Part shown: piece after piece, positions 1-10,849 of the stretch | How the letters are laid out: each line of letters opens with the position of its first letter | Position numbering within the stretch: position 1 is the first letter of the stretch | Assembly: GCA_021464415.1 (NCBI GenBank) | Contig: CM038463.1 | Location: 3,596,001-3,660,000 of the forward strand | Direction of reading: 5' to 3' | From: Lonicera japonica | Lineage: Eukaryota; Streptophyta; Magnoliopsida; Dipsacales; Caprifoliaceae | DNA length: 64,000 nucleotides | Notes under the pieces: model-generated | Databases searched by the model: none | What the model was told of the DNA's origin: nothing | Seen by the model: only the letters and a program-made list of their open reading frames with translations | Program-made: the position numbers and the translations under genes

Positions 1-29
1 TAGCACACTATGTGTAATTTCCTTCAACA
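1..29 (-). repeat. 3' LTR of copia 1, partial
   Basis: The window opens with a sequence nearly identical to the outer end of the 5' LTR at 7814-7842, ending in CA at position 29. The next bases read on the minus strand give a short purine stretch (CAAGGGATAG), the expected polypurine tract position. The rest of the LTR is outside the window. Confidence 0.75.
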
Positions 30-529
30 CTATCCCTTGTGCTGATTCGGAGATAGAATGGTACATGTCTTGTTAACTTATTAAAACCTTGTCAAGTAAA
101 AACCCTGTGGGAAAAATAACCTTGATCAAAGGGAAAAGAGTACAACATTATGATAATTATGTTAGATTTTCTTTGTTGAGTCTATATTTCTATTTGATCA
201 TTACTTCGATCAATACAGTTTTCACGTATCGTTCCTTTGTTAAAAATCTTGCCAAGTAACAAAACCCAGTGGGAAAATGAACATTGGTCTAAGGAAAAGA
301 GTCTAACATAATATCATCTTGATGGTAGACTCCCCCTCAAATCTACACCTCACCCTGATGTTTGCATTAATTAAGGAATTTGAAAAGCTTATGCATGAAT
401 CGTTGCCTCGTTAAAAACCTTACCAAGCAACAAAACCCTGTGGGAAAAAATAACCTTAGTCGAAGGAAAATAATACAACGCGTGTTAGACTTCTTCTTAA
501 GTCTACACTCCCCCTGATCCTTACATCGA
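30..529 (-). repeat. Three imperfect ~170-bp repeats in the 3' untranslated part of copia 1
   Basis: A unit containing 'accttgtcaagtaaaaaccc', 'tgtgggaaaaataaccttg' and 'ggaaaagagtacaac' recurs about every 170 bases near 85, 245 and 415. The second and third units are followed by a run of 'ctccccct'. The block lies between the RNase H coding end and the 3' LTR and has no reading frame of its own. Such 3' repeats are known in several plant copia lineages; their function is unclear. Confidence 0.7.
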
Positions 530-1200
530 TCAAGGGAGTTTGGAAAGTATACATATTCCTATGCTTTTCACATGTTTTTCAAATATAGCCTTAGGCAAAG
601 ATTTGGTAAACAAATCTGCCACATTCTTCTCAGATCTTACTTGATTCACTTGAATCTTGAGAAGAGCCTGTTGTTGTTGATTATAGAAAAACTTTAGAGA
701 TATATGTTTTGTATTATCACCATGGATATAACCTAGCTTCATCTGTTCGATGCAAGCTGCATTGTCTTTATAAATGCAAATAGGTTCTTCAGTGATAGAA
801 CTCAAACCACTAGTCCTTCGAATATGTGTAATGATTACCCTTAACCATATACACTCACAAACCGCCTCATGCAGAGCGATGATCTCAGAGTGGTTTGAGG
901 AGGTAGCCACAAGAGTTTGCTTGGTTGATCTCCAAGATATTATTGTGTTCCCAATTGTGAATACATAACTAGTTTGGGAACGACCTTTATATAGGTCAGA
1001 GAGGTACCGTGCATCAGCAAAACTAACCAAAATATCATTTGGGGTTTCAATGCAAGGGCTAGCCTTTTCGATATCAACACTTACTTTAGAGATTGTCGTG
1101 CAGTCTGCAATTACTTTTGCCTCTATGTAGGGAAAGAACAGTCACAAGTCAATGGTTCCTTTTAGATATCGAAAAATATTCTTGATACCGTTCCAGTGTC
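530..1200 (-). pseudogene. copia 1 RNase H domain
   Basis: The minus-strand reading 1030-530 gives a copia RNase H segment: SFADARYLSD (first Asp region), a serine-rich ISWRSTKQTLVATSS stretch, HSEIIALHEAVCECIWLR, KDNAACIEQ, and the closing NVADLFTKSLP. The part between the RT and position 1030 continues in another frame with stops. The domain would have removed the RNA strand during reverse transcription. It is a relic because it is not joined in frame to the RT. Confidence 0.85.
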
Positions 1201-1201
1201 G

Positions 1202-2119
1202 CTACGTTGGTGTTGAGCTAAATCTAGCTAACAAGTTCACTGAGAATGCTATGTCTAGTCGAGTACATTGGGCCAAGTACAATAATGAGCCTATTGCACT
1301 TAGATAAGGAATTTTAGCTCCCAACACCTTTTCGTCCTCTTTCTTTGGATAAAATGGATATTTTCTTAGATCCAAACTTCGACCGATCATGTGAATGCTA
1401 GCAGGATACATTTTGTCCATGTTGAATCGCCTGGGCATCTTTTGGACATACGCAAACTGGTGGATTAATATTCTACAAACTCGATGTTCTAATTCAAGAC
1501 CTAGACAGAATCGAGTTTTCCCAAGATCCTTCATCTCAAATTCGAATTTCAGGTAGCTAGTGGTTTCTCTTATTTCATCAATAGTACCTATTATGTTCAT
1601 ATCATCAACATATACAGCTACAATTATGAATCCAGAACTTGTTTTCTTTCTGATTACGCATGGGCATAATTCATCGTTCTTATATTCCTTCCCAACCAAA
1701 TAGTCACTTAGACGAGTATACCATATCTGTCTGGATTGTTTTAATCCATAAAATAAGCGTTTTAACCTAATTGCAAACGCATTATATGGTTTAGAGTCAC
1801 TTGACTTAGGTACTGTAAGGCCATCAGGCACTTTCATATATATATATATATCTGAATCAAGATCCCCATAGAGATATGCAGTAACCATATCCATGAACTG
1901 CATTTCTAGTCCTTCGAAAACTACCAAACTAACTAAGTAGCAGAATGTTATAACATCCATTACGGGAGAGTATGTTTCTTTATAGTCAATTCCAGGATGT
2001 TGTGAGAAACCTTGTGCCACAAGGCAAGCCTTGTACCTTAGAACTTCATTCTTCTCATTACGCTTTCTGAAAAATACCCATTTATTTCCTACAGGATTTA
2101 CACTTGGTGGGCTTAGCAC
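1202..2119 (-). pseudogene. copia 1 reverse transcriptase domain
   Basis: This 305-residue minus-strand reading starts within the RT domain at NKWVFFRKRNEKNE and shows the standard copia blocks in order: ARGF-equivalent VAQGFSQHPGIDY, TYSPV, the YLYGDL block, RLFYGLKQS, the catalytic YVDDMNIIG box, FEMKDLG, and the PYLSAIGSLLYLA / R-DIAFSVNLLARF tail. The catalytic YVDD is intact. The normal ALNG or FLHG motif reads as YLYG. No stop interrupts this block, but it is out of frame with both neighbours. Confidence 0.9.
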
Positions 2120-3010
2120 TACCGGACCAAATACCTATCTTTTTGTTAGAGAATCTAGTTCTGCCTGGATTACTTCTTTTCATTTAGGCCAATCTGCTAT
2201 TTATTGACATTCTGTAACAAAGCGATGTTCGACATCATCATGCTCTATGATTTCTTGAGCAACAGTGTATATAAATATATCATCAATATATATGGAAGAT
2301 TTTTTCATCAACTCATATGCCCTCTCATAATCCATTAAGTTTTCATTGTTCTCTATAATCATTTCAAATATCAGAGCATCCTCCAGTACTGATTTATGGA
2401 CATAACTATAATCAGAGATAATCTCATGAGAATGGTTCTTTTCATTGATGATTAATAGATCGGTTTGTGCCTTACTCTCCCTTTTCTTCCTGGGTGAGTG
2501 TTAGTCGAACTAAGTGGCATCCCCCTCTTTTTTTGGGGAGCCACGACCTTAATCACACCTCCACTAAGTGTGGTTGAAATATCTATATCTACAATACCGT
2601 ACCCCTTATTGGGGACTTATAACCTTGCAAGCACATTTGCAGTTGATATATGTGATCTCGTCACTTTTGTGATATCAATAAACGCATTAGGCATCAAATT
2701 TGATATGTTCTGAACATCGATTATTCTTGTCACTTCACTTTCACATTGTGAAGTGCGGGGATCAAAATGAGACAGGGTGGGAACAAACCACGACAATTCT
2801 TGTCGTTCCCTTGGAAATTTTTTTTTTCCTATCTCCTCTTAACGACCGGAAGACTGTCTTATCAAAGTGATAATTCGTAAATCTAGCAGTAAAGAGATCG
2901 TCTGTCAAGGGTTCCAAATAGCGGATAATTATTGGGGATTCATATCTAACATAAATGTCTAATCTTCTTTGGGGACCCATTTTATTACGTTGTGGGGGCA
3001 CAATTGGCAC
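2120..3010 (-). pseudogene. copia 1 integrase C-terminal part and linker to RT
   Basis: Minus-strand 3010-2762 reads PIVPPQRNKMGPQRRLDIYVRYESP...IIRYLEPLTDDLFTARF, which is the conserved region after the copia integrase core. From 2760 to 2120 the sequence is polar linker broken by stops in all frames. A T-run at 2819-2826 marks a likely frameshift. Confidence 0.7.
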
Positions 3011-3070
3011 ATATACTAATGAACCAAATATGCATAAGTGTGAAATGTCAGGCTCATATCCAGTTACTAA

Positions 3071-3720
3071 CTAGTACATAGAAAATGGTTGGTTAGTAGT
3101 GGATCTGAAACAAATAAATAAAGTTGCGTGTAATATTGCATGACCCCAGGCAGATATAGGCAAGTTAGTGCGTATAACCAGTGCCCTGGCCACTATCTGT
3201 AATCTTTTGATGGTGGCTTTTGTGAGACCATTGTGTGTACGCATATGGGGAACATGATGCTCTACATCAATCCCAATAGACATGCAATAATCATCAAATA
3301 TTTTTGATGTAAACTCTTCAGCATTGTCAAGCCTTATAAATTTGATAGGATGATCAGGATGGTGAGCCTTTAAACGTATAATTTGTGATAGGAGTTTTGT
3401 AAATATAGCATTTTTTGTGGACAATAATGCAATGTGTGACCATTGTGTCGATGCATCCACTAGAACCATAAAGTACTTAAATGGTCCGCATTCTGGATGG
3501 ATAGGTCCACATATATCTCCTTGTATCCTTTGTAAGAATAAGATATTTTCTTTTGTATCTTTAGCATAGGAAGGTCTCGATCCTGTTTTTGCTAAAGAGC
3601 AGGCTTTGCAAAATTAGTGATGTGCTTTTGACATAGTCAAAGAGGCATAATGGGAGGGGCGTATTGTTTCTGGTACTTCAAAAGGTAAGTTCTGTTTTTT
3701 AGCAGTATTAAAATCGACAC
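3071..3720 (-). pseudogene. copia 1 integrase core, catalytic Glu replaced
   Basis: Minus-strand 3469-3071 reads VLVDASTQWSHIALLSTKNA (first catalytic Asp region), IKFIRLDNAEEFTSK (second Asp), then NGLTKATIKRLQIVARAL. In active copia integrases the last block is NG-AE-.-.-R, where Glu is the third member of the D,D,E triad; here a Lys stands at that position. The N-terminal zinc-binding part (to about 3720) is recognisable but broken by stops. Confidence 0.8.
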
Positions 3721-3726
3721 CTTGCA

Positions 3727-3990
3727 GTGTAGCGAATTTTTGTCCCATTTTATTTTTTACTCAAAAGAATGAATGTCCGTATGAGTTCTTTTAAAATACG
3801 GATCATCATGTCACGACAAAGATGTCCTAAGCGGTCATGCCAAAACCTGTATGAGTCAGTGTCCCAAATTTCATTATTGGTGAAAGCGTACGATTCAATA
3901 ATCCAAATAGTAGCGAGGTACAGTCCACTAGATCGACTTATTAGTTTCTCTAAAATGCGTTTCCTTCCACATTCATTAGAGATAATATAA
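3727..3990 (-). pseudogene. copia 1 GAG-pre-integrase (HHCC) region, truncated by MITE
   Basis: The minus strand reads SGLYLATIWIIESYAF...DSYRFWHDRLGHLCRDMMIRI. The FWHDRLGH words are the His pair of the pre-integrase zinc-binding domain. The frame runs straight into the MITE starting at 3991, so the MITE sequence supplies the first residues of the present reading. The upstream half of pol resumes at 4514. Confidence 0.8.
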
Positions 3991-4510
3991 GGGTGCGTTT
4001 GATTGCAAGCATGGAATTTACATGGAAATAAAATAAGTTCCAGGTAATTGAATTGCCTAGAATTGAGTTGCATGGAAAATGTAATTAAATGTGTTTGATT
4101 GCCTTAATTTTCTACCCGAAAAATATTGGTTGTATTATGGCATTTTTAATGTAGAAAAAATTATGGGTATTTTTTTTTTTACATAATTTTATAGTCATGA
4201 TGGATCTTGTTTAATTGATCTTGATGAGTAGATTTTAAATAAAAAATTTTTATTAAATTTTGAATTTTGTAGTTTAAGTTATAGCATTTTTAGTGTAGAA
4301 AATGGGTAAAATGTTGTCTCGAAAACCGTGCAATTGCCTGGAAAATAAAAACTAGCCACCCCCCCCCCCCAAAGAAAATATTTTCCTTGTTTACAAGGAA
4401 AATGTAAGTGTGTGAGCCAAAAGTGAGAATTGAATTGCCTAGAAAAAAAAGCCAATCAAACACCTTAAGTTGTCAAATCAAGTGGAAAATACTCCTAATC
4501 AAACACACCC
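3991..4510. mobile_element. PIF/Harbinger (Tourist-like) MITE, copy 1, inserted in copia 1
   Basis: The terminal inverted repeats are GGGTGCGTTTGATT at 3991 and its complement (AATCAAACACACCC) ending at 4510. They are flanked by TAA on both sides (3988-3990 and 4511-4513). A 3-bp TAA/TTA target duplication with GG-starting ends is the Harbinger signature. The interior has no coding capacity. The element is very similar along its whole length to 56800-57331. Confidence 0.9.
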
Positions 4511-4518
4511 TAAAGGTA

Positions 4519-4872
4519 TTATATTCCATTCTCACAATGAGTTTTTATATGAAAATCTTTGTCACGAATATCTTTGAAACTCAGTAAGGTTCGGGTAGTT
4601 ATTGGTGCATACAAAGCGTTTATGACTTTAAATAATATGCCGTTAGGTAATAAGAATTTAGCAGTACCTCTCCCTTTTATTACTTTCGATAATCTGATTA
4701 TTGTAGTCACAAAAGAATTATGGTCTATTAATTTAACAAATAATTGCATATTCCTTAAAATAGTGTGGGTGGTTCCACTATCAACTAAACATTCAAGTTC
4801 TCCTTGAGTCATTCCTACAATAATAAAATTGAGTATAAAATCTGAACCATGTGCATAAAAAAAATCGAACAT
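4519..4872 (-). pseudogene. copia 1 aspartic protease region
   Basis: The minus-strand reading has ELECLVDSGTTHTIL, the D-S/T-G-T active-site motif of retroviral-type aspartic proteases, followed by GRGTAKFLLPNGILFKVINALYAP, which matches the flap and post-flap region of copia proteases. It would have released Gag and Pol products in the virus-like particle. The active-site triplet is intact, but the reading ends near 4519 just before the MITE site. Confidence 0.85.
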
Positions 4873-5064
4873 ATCACATATATCAGAATAAAATCCGAAA
4901 TTTAATTAATAAAACCAACGATAATATCAATCAAATATCTTGTTTAGAAATCTAATCCATTCAATCAAACATAAACTTTAAGACAAAACCATTGTCTAAT
5001 TAAAAATTAGGCAATATGCCAGTTTAACTATTTCTGAAAAAAAAAAAGTGAATAAAGCAGATCA

Positions 5065-6138
5065 GTCAAAATCGAATGCATCCATTGACTGAGCAAATTC
5101 CTTTTTGCCATTAAAGTCTGCGATTGTGAAGTTGACATCAGCGTCATTATCTTCTTTATTCATAAAATGAGATTCTTGTTCTTTAGATTTTCAATATCTA
5201 TTGTAACTCGTTGCTACTTTAGCGCTTGTATGGTAGTTCTTGTACCAATGCCCATCAACTCCACGACTATAACATGGCTCATCGCCAACTCTTTCTTTTT
5301 TGATTGGAGGGTTCTTAGGTGCATGTTTCATTTTGTTTCCCTGACCATTAGATCCAATAACACCATTTCTTCTCCATACTTTGGAAAAGCCTCCACGACC
5401 TGCACCACGATTCCCCCGTCTCTTTCCATATTGTGCATTGTTGCCACATGAGTAAGGATTAGCATGTCCGGCCCCCTTTGCATTGGGGTTATTTCCACTA
5501 TTCATCTTACCATAGTTGGTCTCAAGAATTCTCTTTGTCCCGACGGGCCCGGTATTATTATTTAAAAGAACCTCATTATGCCTTTCAGCCACTTGCAGTA
5601 GGTTGATCAACTTATTGAATGTTGTGATTCTTTCCCTATCATACTTGAGCCTATACTAGTTCACTAGTATAAGTGCTGAAGTAGGAAAAGTGGAAATGGT
5701 CTTCTGGATTATATCATATTCTATGATATCCTTTCCACATAAGTTAAGACGCGCCTTTAAACGCATCATGTCCTCGTTGAAGTCGTTAACCCTTTTATAG
5801 TCAAGCAAGCGGATTTTATTCCACTGAACGATCAATTCTGGATGCAAAGTATCATGAATGTTCCCAAAACGTCCCTTAAGAGCATCCCATAATTATTTAG
5901 GTGTCTTCAACTGAAGGTACTCCCAGCGTAGGCTAGGGTCAATATGTTTCTTTAGAAACATTAATGCATTTGCTTTTACCTTGTTAGACGGTCCGTTATA
6001 TGTGGGGTCTTTAGGGTCAACAACTGTGACAGAGTATTCTTTAGCCACAAAGGCGATTTCTACATTAGAAACCCACTGATGGTACTCAAGTCTTTCTGAT
6101 TCCAAAATGTCAAATTCAGGTCAAGTTGGGTTGGCCAT
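5065..6138 (-). pseudogene. copia 1 gag with degenerate zinc knuckle
   Basis: The likely start is the ATG at 6138-6136 (minus), reading MANPT, then a stop, then the gag core EFDILESERLEYHQWVSNVEIAF (6110 downward). Further pieces are PSLRWEYLQLKTP, HPELIVQWNKIRLLDYKRVNDFNEDMMRLK and the glycine/arginine-rich segment 5610-5191. The CCHC knuckle reads CYSRGVDGHWYKNY, so two of its cysteines are lost. At least three stops or shifts separate the pieces. It continues to the acidic tail near 5065. Confidence 0.8.
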
Positions 6139-7655
6139 CTTAATAAATAATAAAGAAGATATTACACAGTTATGAGTACATTTATGTTAGTTATTTTCCA
6201 GGAATATAAATTAGATTTCATAACCAAGATCTATAATGGTCACATTTTTCGATACTATATGAAAATACTTTATCATAGTAATTATAATGCGCATAAACTT
6301 TCATCATTATGGCAACTTTTGAATTTATGGCATACTAAATAAAATAATTAAGAATATAGGTAATATTTTAATTTTCTTAGCGGGCTGATTTATCACAACT
6401 ATAGAAATTATAAATTTAATTAGTCTATCCCAAATATAACATACATAATATTGTGTAAATTTTTTCTACAGAGTGGTCAGTAGATAGGGGTGAAATTCAA
6501 AACCACATTAAATCAAACTGCTCTTTTACATTAGAAACAAATTCATATATATATATATATATTAAACCCTTAACTATATATATAAAAAAATATTATATAT
6601 ATGTACTAACATATTACATATATACAGAAATTTAATTAAAATAAAAACTATTTTTAAGTAAAACAGAAATTTAATTAAAATAAAAAATTGTTTTTAAAAT
6701 AAAACATAAATTTAATTAAAATAAATACTATTTTTAAGTAAAAAATAAATTTAATTAGACTAAAAACTATTTTTTAAGTAAAACAAAAATTTAATTAAAA
6801 AAAATTGTTTTTAAGTAAAACAGAAATTTAATTAAAACAAAAACTGTTTTTAAGTAAAACGGAAATTTAGTTAAAACAAAAACTGTTTTTAAGTGAAACA
6901 GAAATTTAATTAAAGTAAAAACTATTTTTAAAATAAAACAAAAATTTAATTAAAACAAAACTGTTTTTAAGTAAAATAGAAATTTAATTAAAAAATTATT
7001 TTTTAAATAAAACAGAATTTTGATTAAAATAAAAAATATTTTTAAGTAAAACAGAAATTTAATTAAAATAAAAACTGTTTTTAAAATAAAACAAAAATAT
7101 AGATTAAAAAAATGAATAAATTTAATTAACAATTTTCCATAATAATATCTCGATAAGCTAAAACCCACAAATTTCTACGGAAACATTGGAAATCCTAGCT
7201 AAGATAGATAAAAAAAAATGAATAAATAAACTCAATTGACAGATTTCAGCATAATAACTTGCAAGAAGATAGAAATTTTATCCTTTTATGCATTAAGGGG
7301 AAGAAAGATTGTGGCTTTACTTCATAAACCTTCCGATTAAGTAAAATTTCATCCATATCGGCTAATAAAATTATCTATCCTATGATTTTTAATAACAGAG
7401 AAATAGATTGGGTAAATAAATCTTAAATACTTGTATTAACAAAATTTGAAGTTGTATTATGCAGCATAAAAGAGGGGGAAGAGAATCGGTACCTGGATTA
7501 CTAATATATTGATAAGCAAAGAAGAGAAATCTTAACAGAGAAATAGATCTTTGCTTTAGTTTTGAAAACCTTAAAGAAGACTAATGGTGATGGCTGCGGC
7601 GGCGGCGAAGGTTTTCTCAGGGTTAGGATTATTAGCTCTGAGCGTGCTGATAACG
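6139..7655 (-). other. copia 1 leader (untranslated) with primer-binding site
   Basis: This is the 1.5-kb noncoding leader between the 5' LTR and gag. Right after the LTR end the minus strand reads TTATCAGCACG, close to the half-tRNA primer sites used by plant copia elements. The middle (about 6630-7090) is a tandem array described separately. I see no gene. Confidence 0.6.
6630..7095. repeat. AT-rich tandem array in the copia 1 leader
   Basis: A unit of roughly 33 to 65 bases, with core 'aaactgtttttaagtaaaac' followed by 'agaaatttaattaaaa', is repeated about ten times with small changes. It lies wholly inside the leader of copia 1. It is low-complexity, and the open readings across it are artefacts. 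Confidence 0.85.
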
Positions 7656-7842
7656 TGTTATGGGAACAACTATAACCAATTCTTCATTAGATTGGCCCTT
7701 TAAACAGAGCATAAATACAATAATAAATAGGGTTAACAAGAAAACTCAATATGACCTATATTGCATAATTTATACAGTAAAATCCCTAATACATATTCTA
7801 ACTATCTATACGATAGCACACTACGTGGAATTTTCTTCAACA
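7656..7842 (-). repeat. 5' LTR of copia 1
   Basis: This 187-bp LTR starts TGTTATGGG and ends TTCAACA on the plus strand, so both ends are TG...CA. It is matched at its outer end by positions 1-29. The 5' side on the minus strand (7842) is followed outside by ATACA, the candidate target duplication. Confidence 0.75.
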
Positions 7843-7887
7843 ATACACATTTTTTTATAAAAATAAAGACTCTTCCATTATTTGAAT

Positions 7888-8785
7888 TAGGGTTATGTTC
7901 GGTTTTGGTTTGATTTGATTTTGGTTCGGTTTGATTTCAATTTTTAAATCTTTCAAACCTAAACTCGAACCAAACTTTTCAGTTCAGTTTCTGTTTAGTC
8001 TTATTCTATTTTCATATACATTTTTTTAAAAATAAATAAATTGTAAGACAACAATTATTTTGGTCATAATAATAATAATAATAATAATAATATAAAGGTG
8101 GTAGATCATGAGTAAGCTCTTTGAGTGCTTTTACACAATCTATATGGAGTTGAGACCACGGTGGGGGGGTTTTTCTGAAGAGACTGGCAAGCGGGGTAGT
8201 AAACTTTGAGACATGCTTGATAAACTATAACATGTAATTTACTAAACCCAAAAATTGTTGGATCTGAGTTACTGACGTGAGAACGTCAGGGAACTTGAGC
8301 AAATCCTTAATAATGTGAGGCTAGAGTTTAAACTTGCCATCGGATATTTGTATTCCTAGCAAATCAATTTCTCGGGTGGCGAGAACCATCTTTTTCTCAA
8401 AAAGCATAATACCATGTTCTAGCACCATGTTATGAAAGTGGTTCATATTATTATTATTATAATATACTTGCTCATATTTATTTTGGATATAAAAAAATAT
8501 AAATCTTACATTTATAATATAATTCCAATATTCATGATAGATCAAATAATCGATTTTTCATTAAACCTTGTAACCTTTAGGAACATAAAATTTTAGATAG
8601 TAAATTAATATTATTTTTGAGTCACATATCCTATGACTCGGTTTAGTTTGGTTCGGTTCGATTTTATAATGTCACGTTCCAAACCTAAGCCAAACAATTC
8701 AGTTTCGATTTTTCAAGGACCGTTTTGGTTCCGTACAATTCAATTGTTCGGTTTTTGGGTTGACCACAACACTCTTAATTTAAAT
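7888..8785. repeat. Dispersed GGTTCGG-rich repeat, copy 1
   Basis: The flanks (7888-8095 and 8455-8785) are rich in 'ggttcggtttggtt' words. They are similar, on the opposite strand, to 29075-29600; for example 'gttcggttcgattttataatgtc' here has its complement near 29220-29250. No coding capacity belongs to the repeat itself. The subterminal repeats suggest a non-autonomous DNA element, but I could not define clean ends or a target duplication. A pararetrovirus fragment interrupts it. Confidence 0.65.
8095..8450 (-). pseudogene. Endogenous pararetrovirus (Caulimoviridae-like) RT/RNase H fragment
   Basis: The minus-strand translation of about 350 bases resembles the C-terminal part of a caulimovirid reverse transcriptase and the start of RNase H: the segment after the catalytic box with its E-I-D-x-LG-I pattern, then the proline/leucine-rich helix and QQFLGL-NY-type connection. 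At least two stops interrupt it. It has no LTR and is bounded on both sides by ATA/TTA simple repeats. It lies inside a dispersed repeat whose second copy (29075-29600) lacks it. It is an old, non-functional fragment. Confidence 0.75.
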
Positions 8786-9499
8786 TGTGTTTATGCACCG
8801 TTAGGCTAGCAAGGTCCTTCAAGAAAATAAATAAATTATGAACTGTATCCTGAAATATTTTAACTCAAACACCATATGAGGTTCAAATTAAGAATGCCAG
8901 TTTCCTTGGTCAATTTTTTTTTCTAGTTGTTTTGGTCTGAGGGCGGGCCAAATTGAACAGATCTTGAAGGGCTAAATTGATGTACATTAACAATAGTGAT
9001 AGGTGGTGTTTATTTTTACCATATTGAATAAAAGTCTATTTAGCGTTAAAATATATAACTAATGTTTATTTTTTTACTTTTTAATGCTGAATTAAAATTC
9101 AGCATTAAGCATAAATAGATAATGCGTTGAATACTTAATTTAATTTTAATAAAATTTTATTCAATTAATATTCTTATTCATTTAAAACATTAAATATTGA
9201 TTTATAAAATACTAATAATAATAAAATTATAGCATACCATAAATTCAAAAATTAAAATTAAACACTTTTTTAAAAAATTTCGTTTAATATAATTATCATT
9301 CATTAATTCAACACTCAACATTCAAAAACTAAAATGTGAATCCAACCCTAGTCTCAATTGAAAGGGCCACAGTGTAATTTGCTCTTTCTTAACGTTCTCA
9401 CGCTTTATTTATGACCAAAACGCCAAATATATTCTCTGTCGAACTTTCCCAACGCCAATCTTCCATTATCCACGTCTCGCTCCCATCTCCACTACAATT
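8786..9499. other. Intergenic, AT-rich; possible MITE 9002-9355; 5' flank of the RRM gene
   Basis: No coding signal is present. The stretch 9002-9355 begins 'ggtggtgtttatttttac' and ends 'gtgaatccaaccctag' and is AT-rich inside, which may be a worn MITE, but the ends pair poorly. The pyrimidine-rich stretch 9440-9499 immediately before the ATG resembles a plant 5' untranslated leader. Confidence 0.4.
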
Positions 9500-9517
9500 A
9501 TGGCTGCACCACAACAA
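9500..9517 (+). CDS. RRM gene exon 1 (tentative)
   Basis: ATGGCTGCACCACAACAA encodes MAAPQQ and is followed by GTGTAG as donor. It ends in phase 0, as exon 2 needs. A pyrimidine-rich leader precedes the ATG. The only evidence is start context, phase and distance; another first exon is possible. Confidence 0.4.
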
Positions 9518-10073
9518 GTGTAGGTCTATGATCACTATGCCCTATATGCTCTAATGTTTTAATTTGATACTTTGCTCCTTGTTATTTCTTTTAGGTTAAT
9601 TTGTTCTATTTATAAAGAAACCTACGAAGAGAGATTCGATCCATAAAAAATCGACGGATGTTACCTTGGCCATCAATGTCATGGTAGTCATGAATCATGA
9701 TTACTTAGAAAATGTGGGGAGGCGTCAAGAGTTCTGGTTTTAAAGGCAAGGTTAGGTATTTGATGCCGTAAAGAGAATGATAAACTGAGATATTTAGTTT
9801 GGAAGTGAGAAATTAACTAAAATATCCACTTTCAACAGTATTGCCAACAAATAAGGAAATAATCGTTATTAGGCATAAACATTATGAATTAGTCCTAAAA
9901 ATTATTGGACTAATGATATTGCCAAAAGCAAAAATGATTCCTGCCAAACCAATGCAAGATACTTAGAGCATGAATACAACCAAGCAATGGATTATTTGAT
10001 TTGGCAGTAGCCAAAACTGCTTTGCCGATAGCATTTTCCAATTTTTATCTCTCCTTCCCGGATTAAGGCCTTG

Positions 10074-10849
10074 GTCACTTGCCACTTAATTTGCTACTTA
10101 AATCTGAAAACTTAAAATTTTCAGATTTAAGTGGTTGTCAAAGTTGTTCACTAACTTAAAAAATTAAGTGACCACTTAAAACTTAAAATTTTCATCCAAA
10201 ATTTTAATTGGCAAAGTTGCCACTTAAATCTGAAACTTAATTTTAAAAGGTATAAAAAGTCCACTTTACCCCCCTTTCTTTTTTCAAAATTACACAACAT
10301 TCTACCCCCACTCCTTCTCAAAACGAAGCAGCTCTCTTCTGGTAAGATCTCTCTCTCTGTCACACACACACAGAGCGACGATAATATACATACATAATAT
10401 ATATGGATTGATTGCCTTTGCTACATATTGATTGCCTTATGATGTGTTTATTAAACCTCTTTTATATGTATACAAATGGCAAATTTGATTGGTATCTGCC
10501 TAGTCCAAGAACCCCTTTTGGATGGCAGTGATAGCTTAAGTACAATTAATTTTCTTGGTCCCCTATTATCATTTCCTGCCATCCAATTCTTTTGTTATCT
10601 CTCAAACCCTTGAATACTATTGATTGCCTTTAAATACAATTGATTGCCTCTGTATAATTTGAGAAATATGAGCAGTAATTTAATGCACATATATAGTTAG
10701 GTGTAAGGGCAAAATGGTCATAATAAAAAAAATTCAGTTTTCAGATGTGTTATATTCAAACAAACAACATTTTTTCAGATACAATTTTCAGAAGTAAACA
10801 AACAGCTTTTTCAGTTTTTAGTTTTCAGTTTTTTTACTAAACGCCACCT
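10074..10849. mobile_element. Possible degenerate MITE in RRM intron 1
   Basis: The right part reads, on the minus strand, AGGTGGCGTTTAGTAAAA followed by 'ctgaaaactaaaaactg' words. The left part has 'ctgaaaacttaaaattttca' and its inverse. The CTGAAAA-type subterminal repeats on both sides look like a hAT-type MITE. The left end is too worn to fix, and no target duplication was found. (CT)n and (CA)n tracts occur at 10340-10374. Confidence 0.35.

Larger units (their letters stand above)
1..7842 (-). mobile_element. Ty1/copia LTR retrotransposon 1, degenerate, 3' LTR cut by window edge
   Basis: On the minus strand the order is 5' LTR (7656-7842), leader, gag, protease, integrase, reverse transcriptase, RNase H, 3' LTR. 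This protease-integrase-RT-RNase H order is diagnostic of Ty1/copia. Only the first 29 bases of the 3' LTR fall in the window; 'tagcacacta...ttcaaca' there matches 7814-7842. Every coding block is separated by stops or frame changes, so the element is dead. A Harbinger-type MITE (3991-4510) lies inside pol. The expected right target duplication is 7843-7847 (ATACA); its partner lies outside the window. Confidence 0.9.

Noticed and set aside
6950..7168. Open reading frame in the copia 1 leader (minus strand)
   Set aside because: It is a translation of the AT-rich tandem array, with Phe/Ile/Leu/Lys low complexity and no conserved domain.
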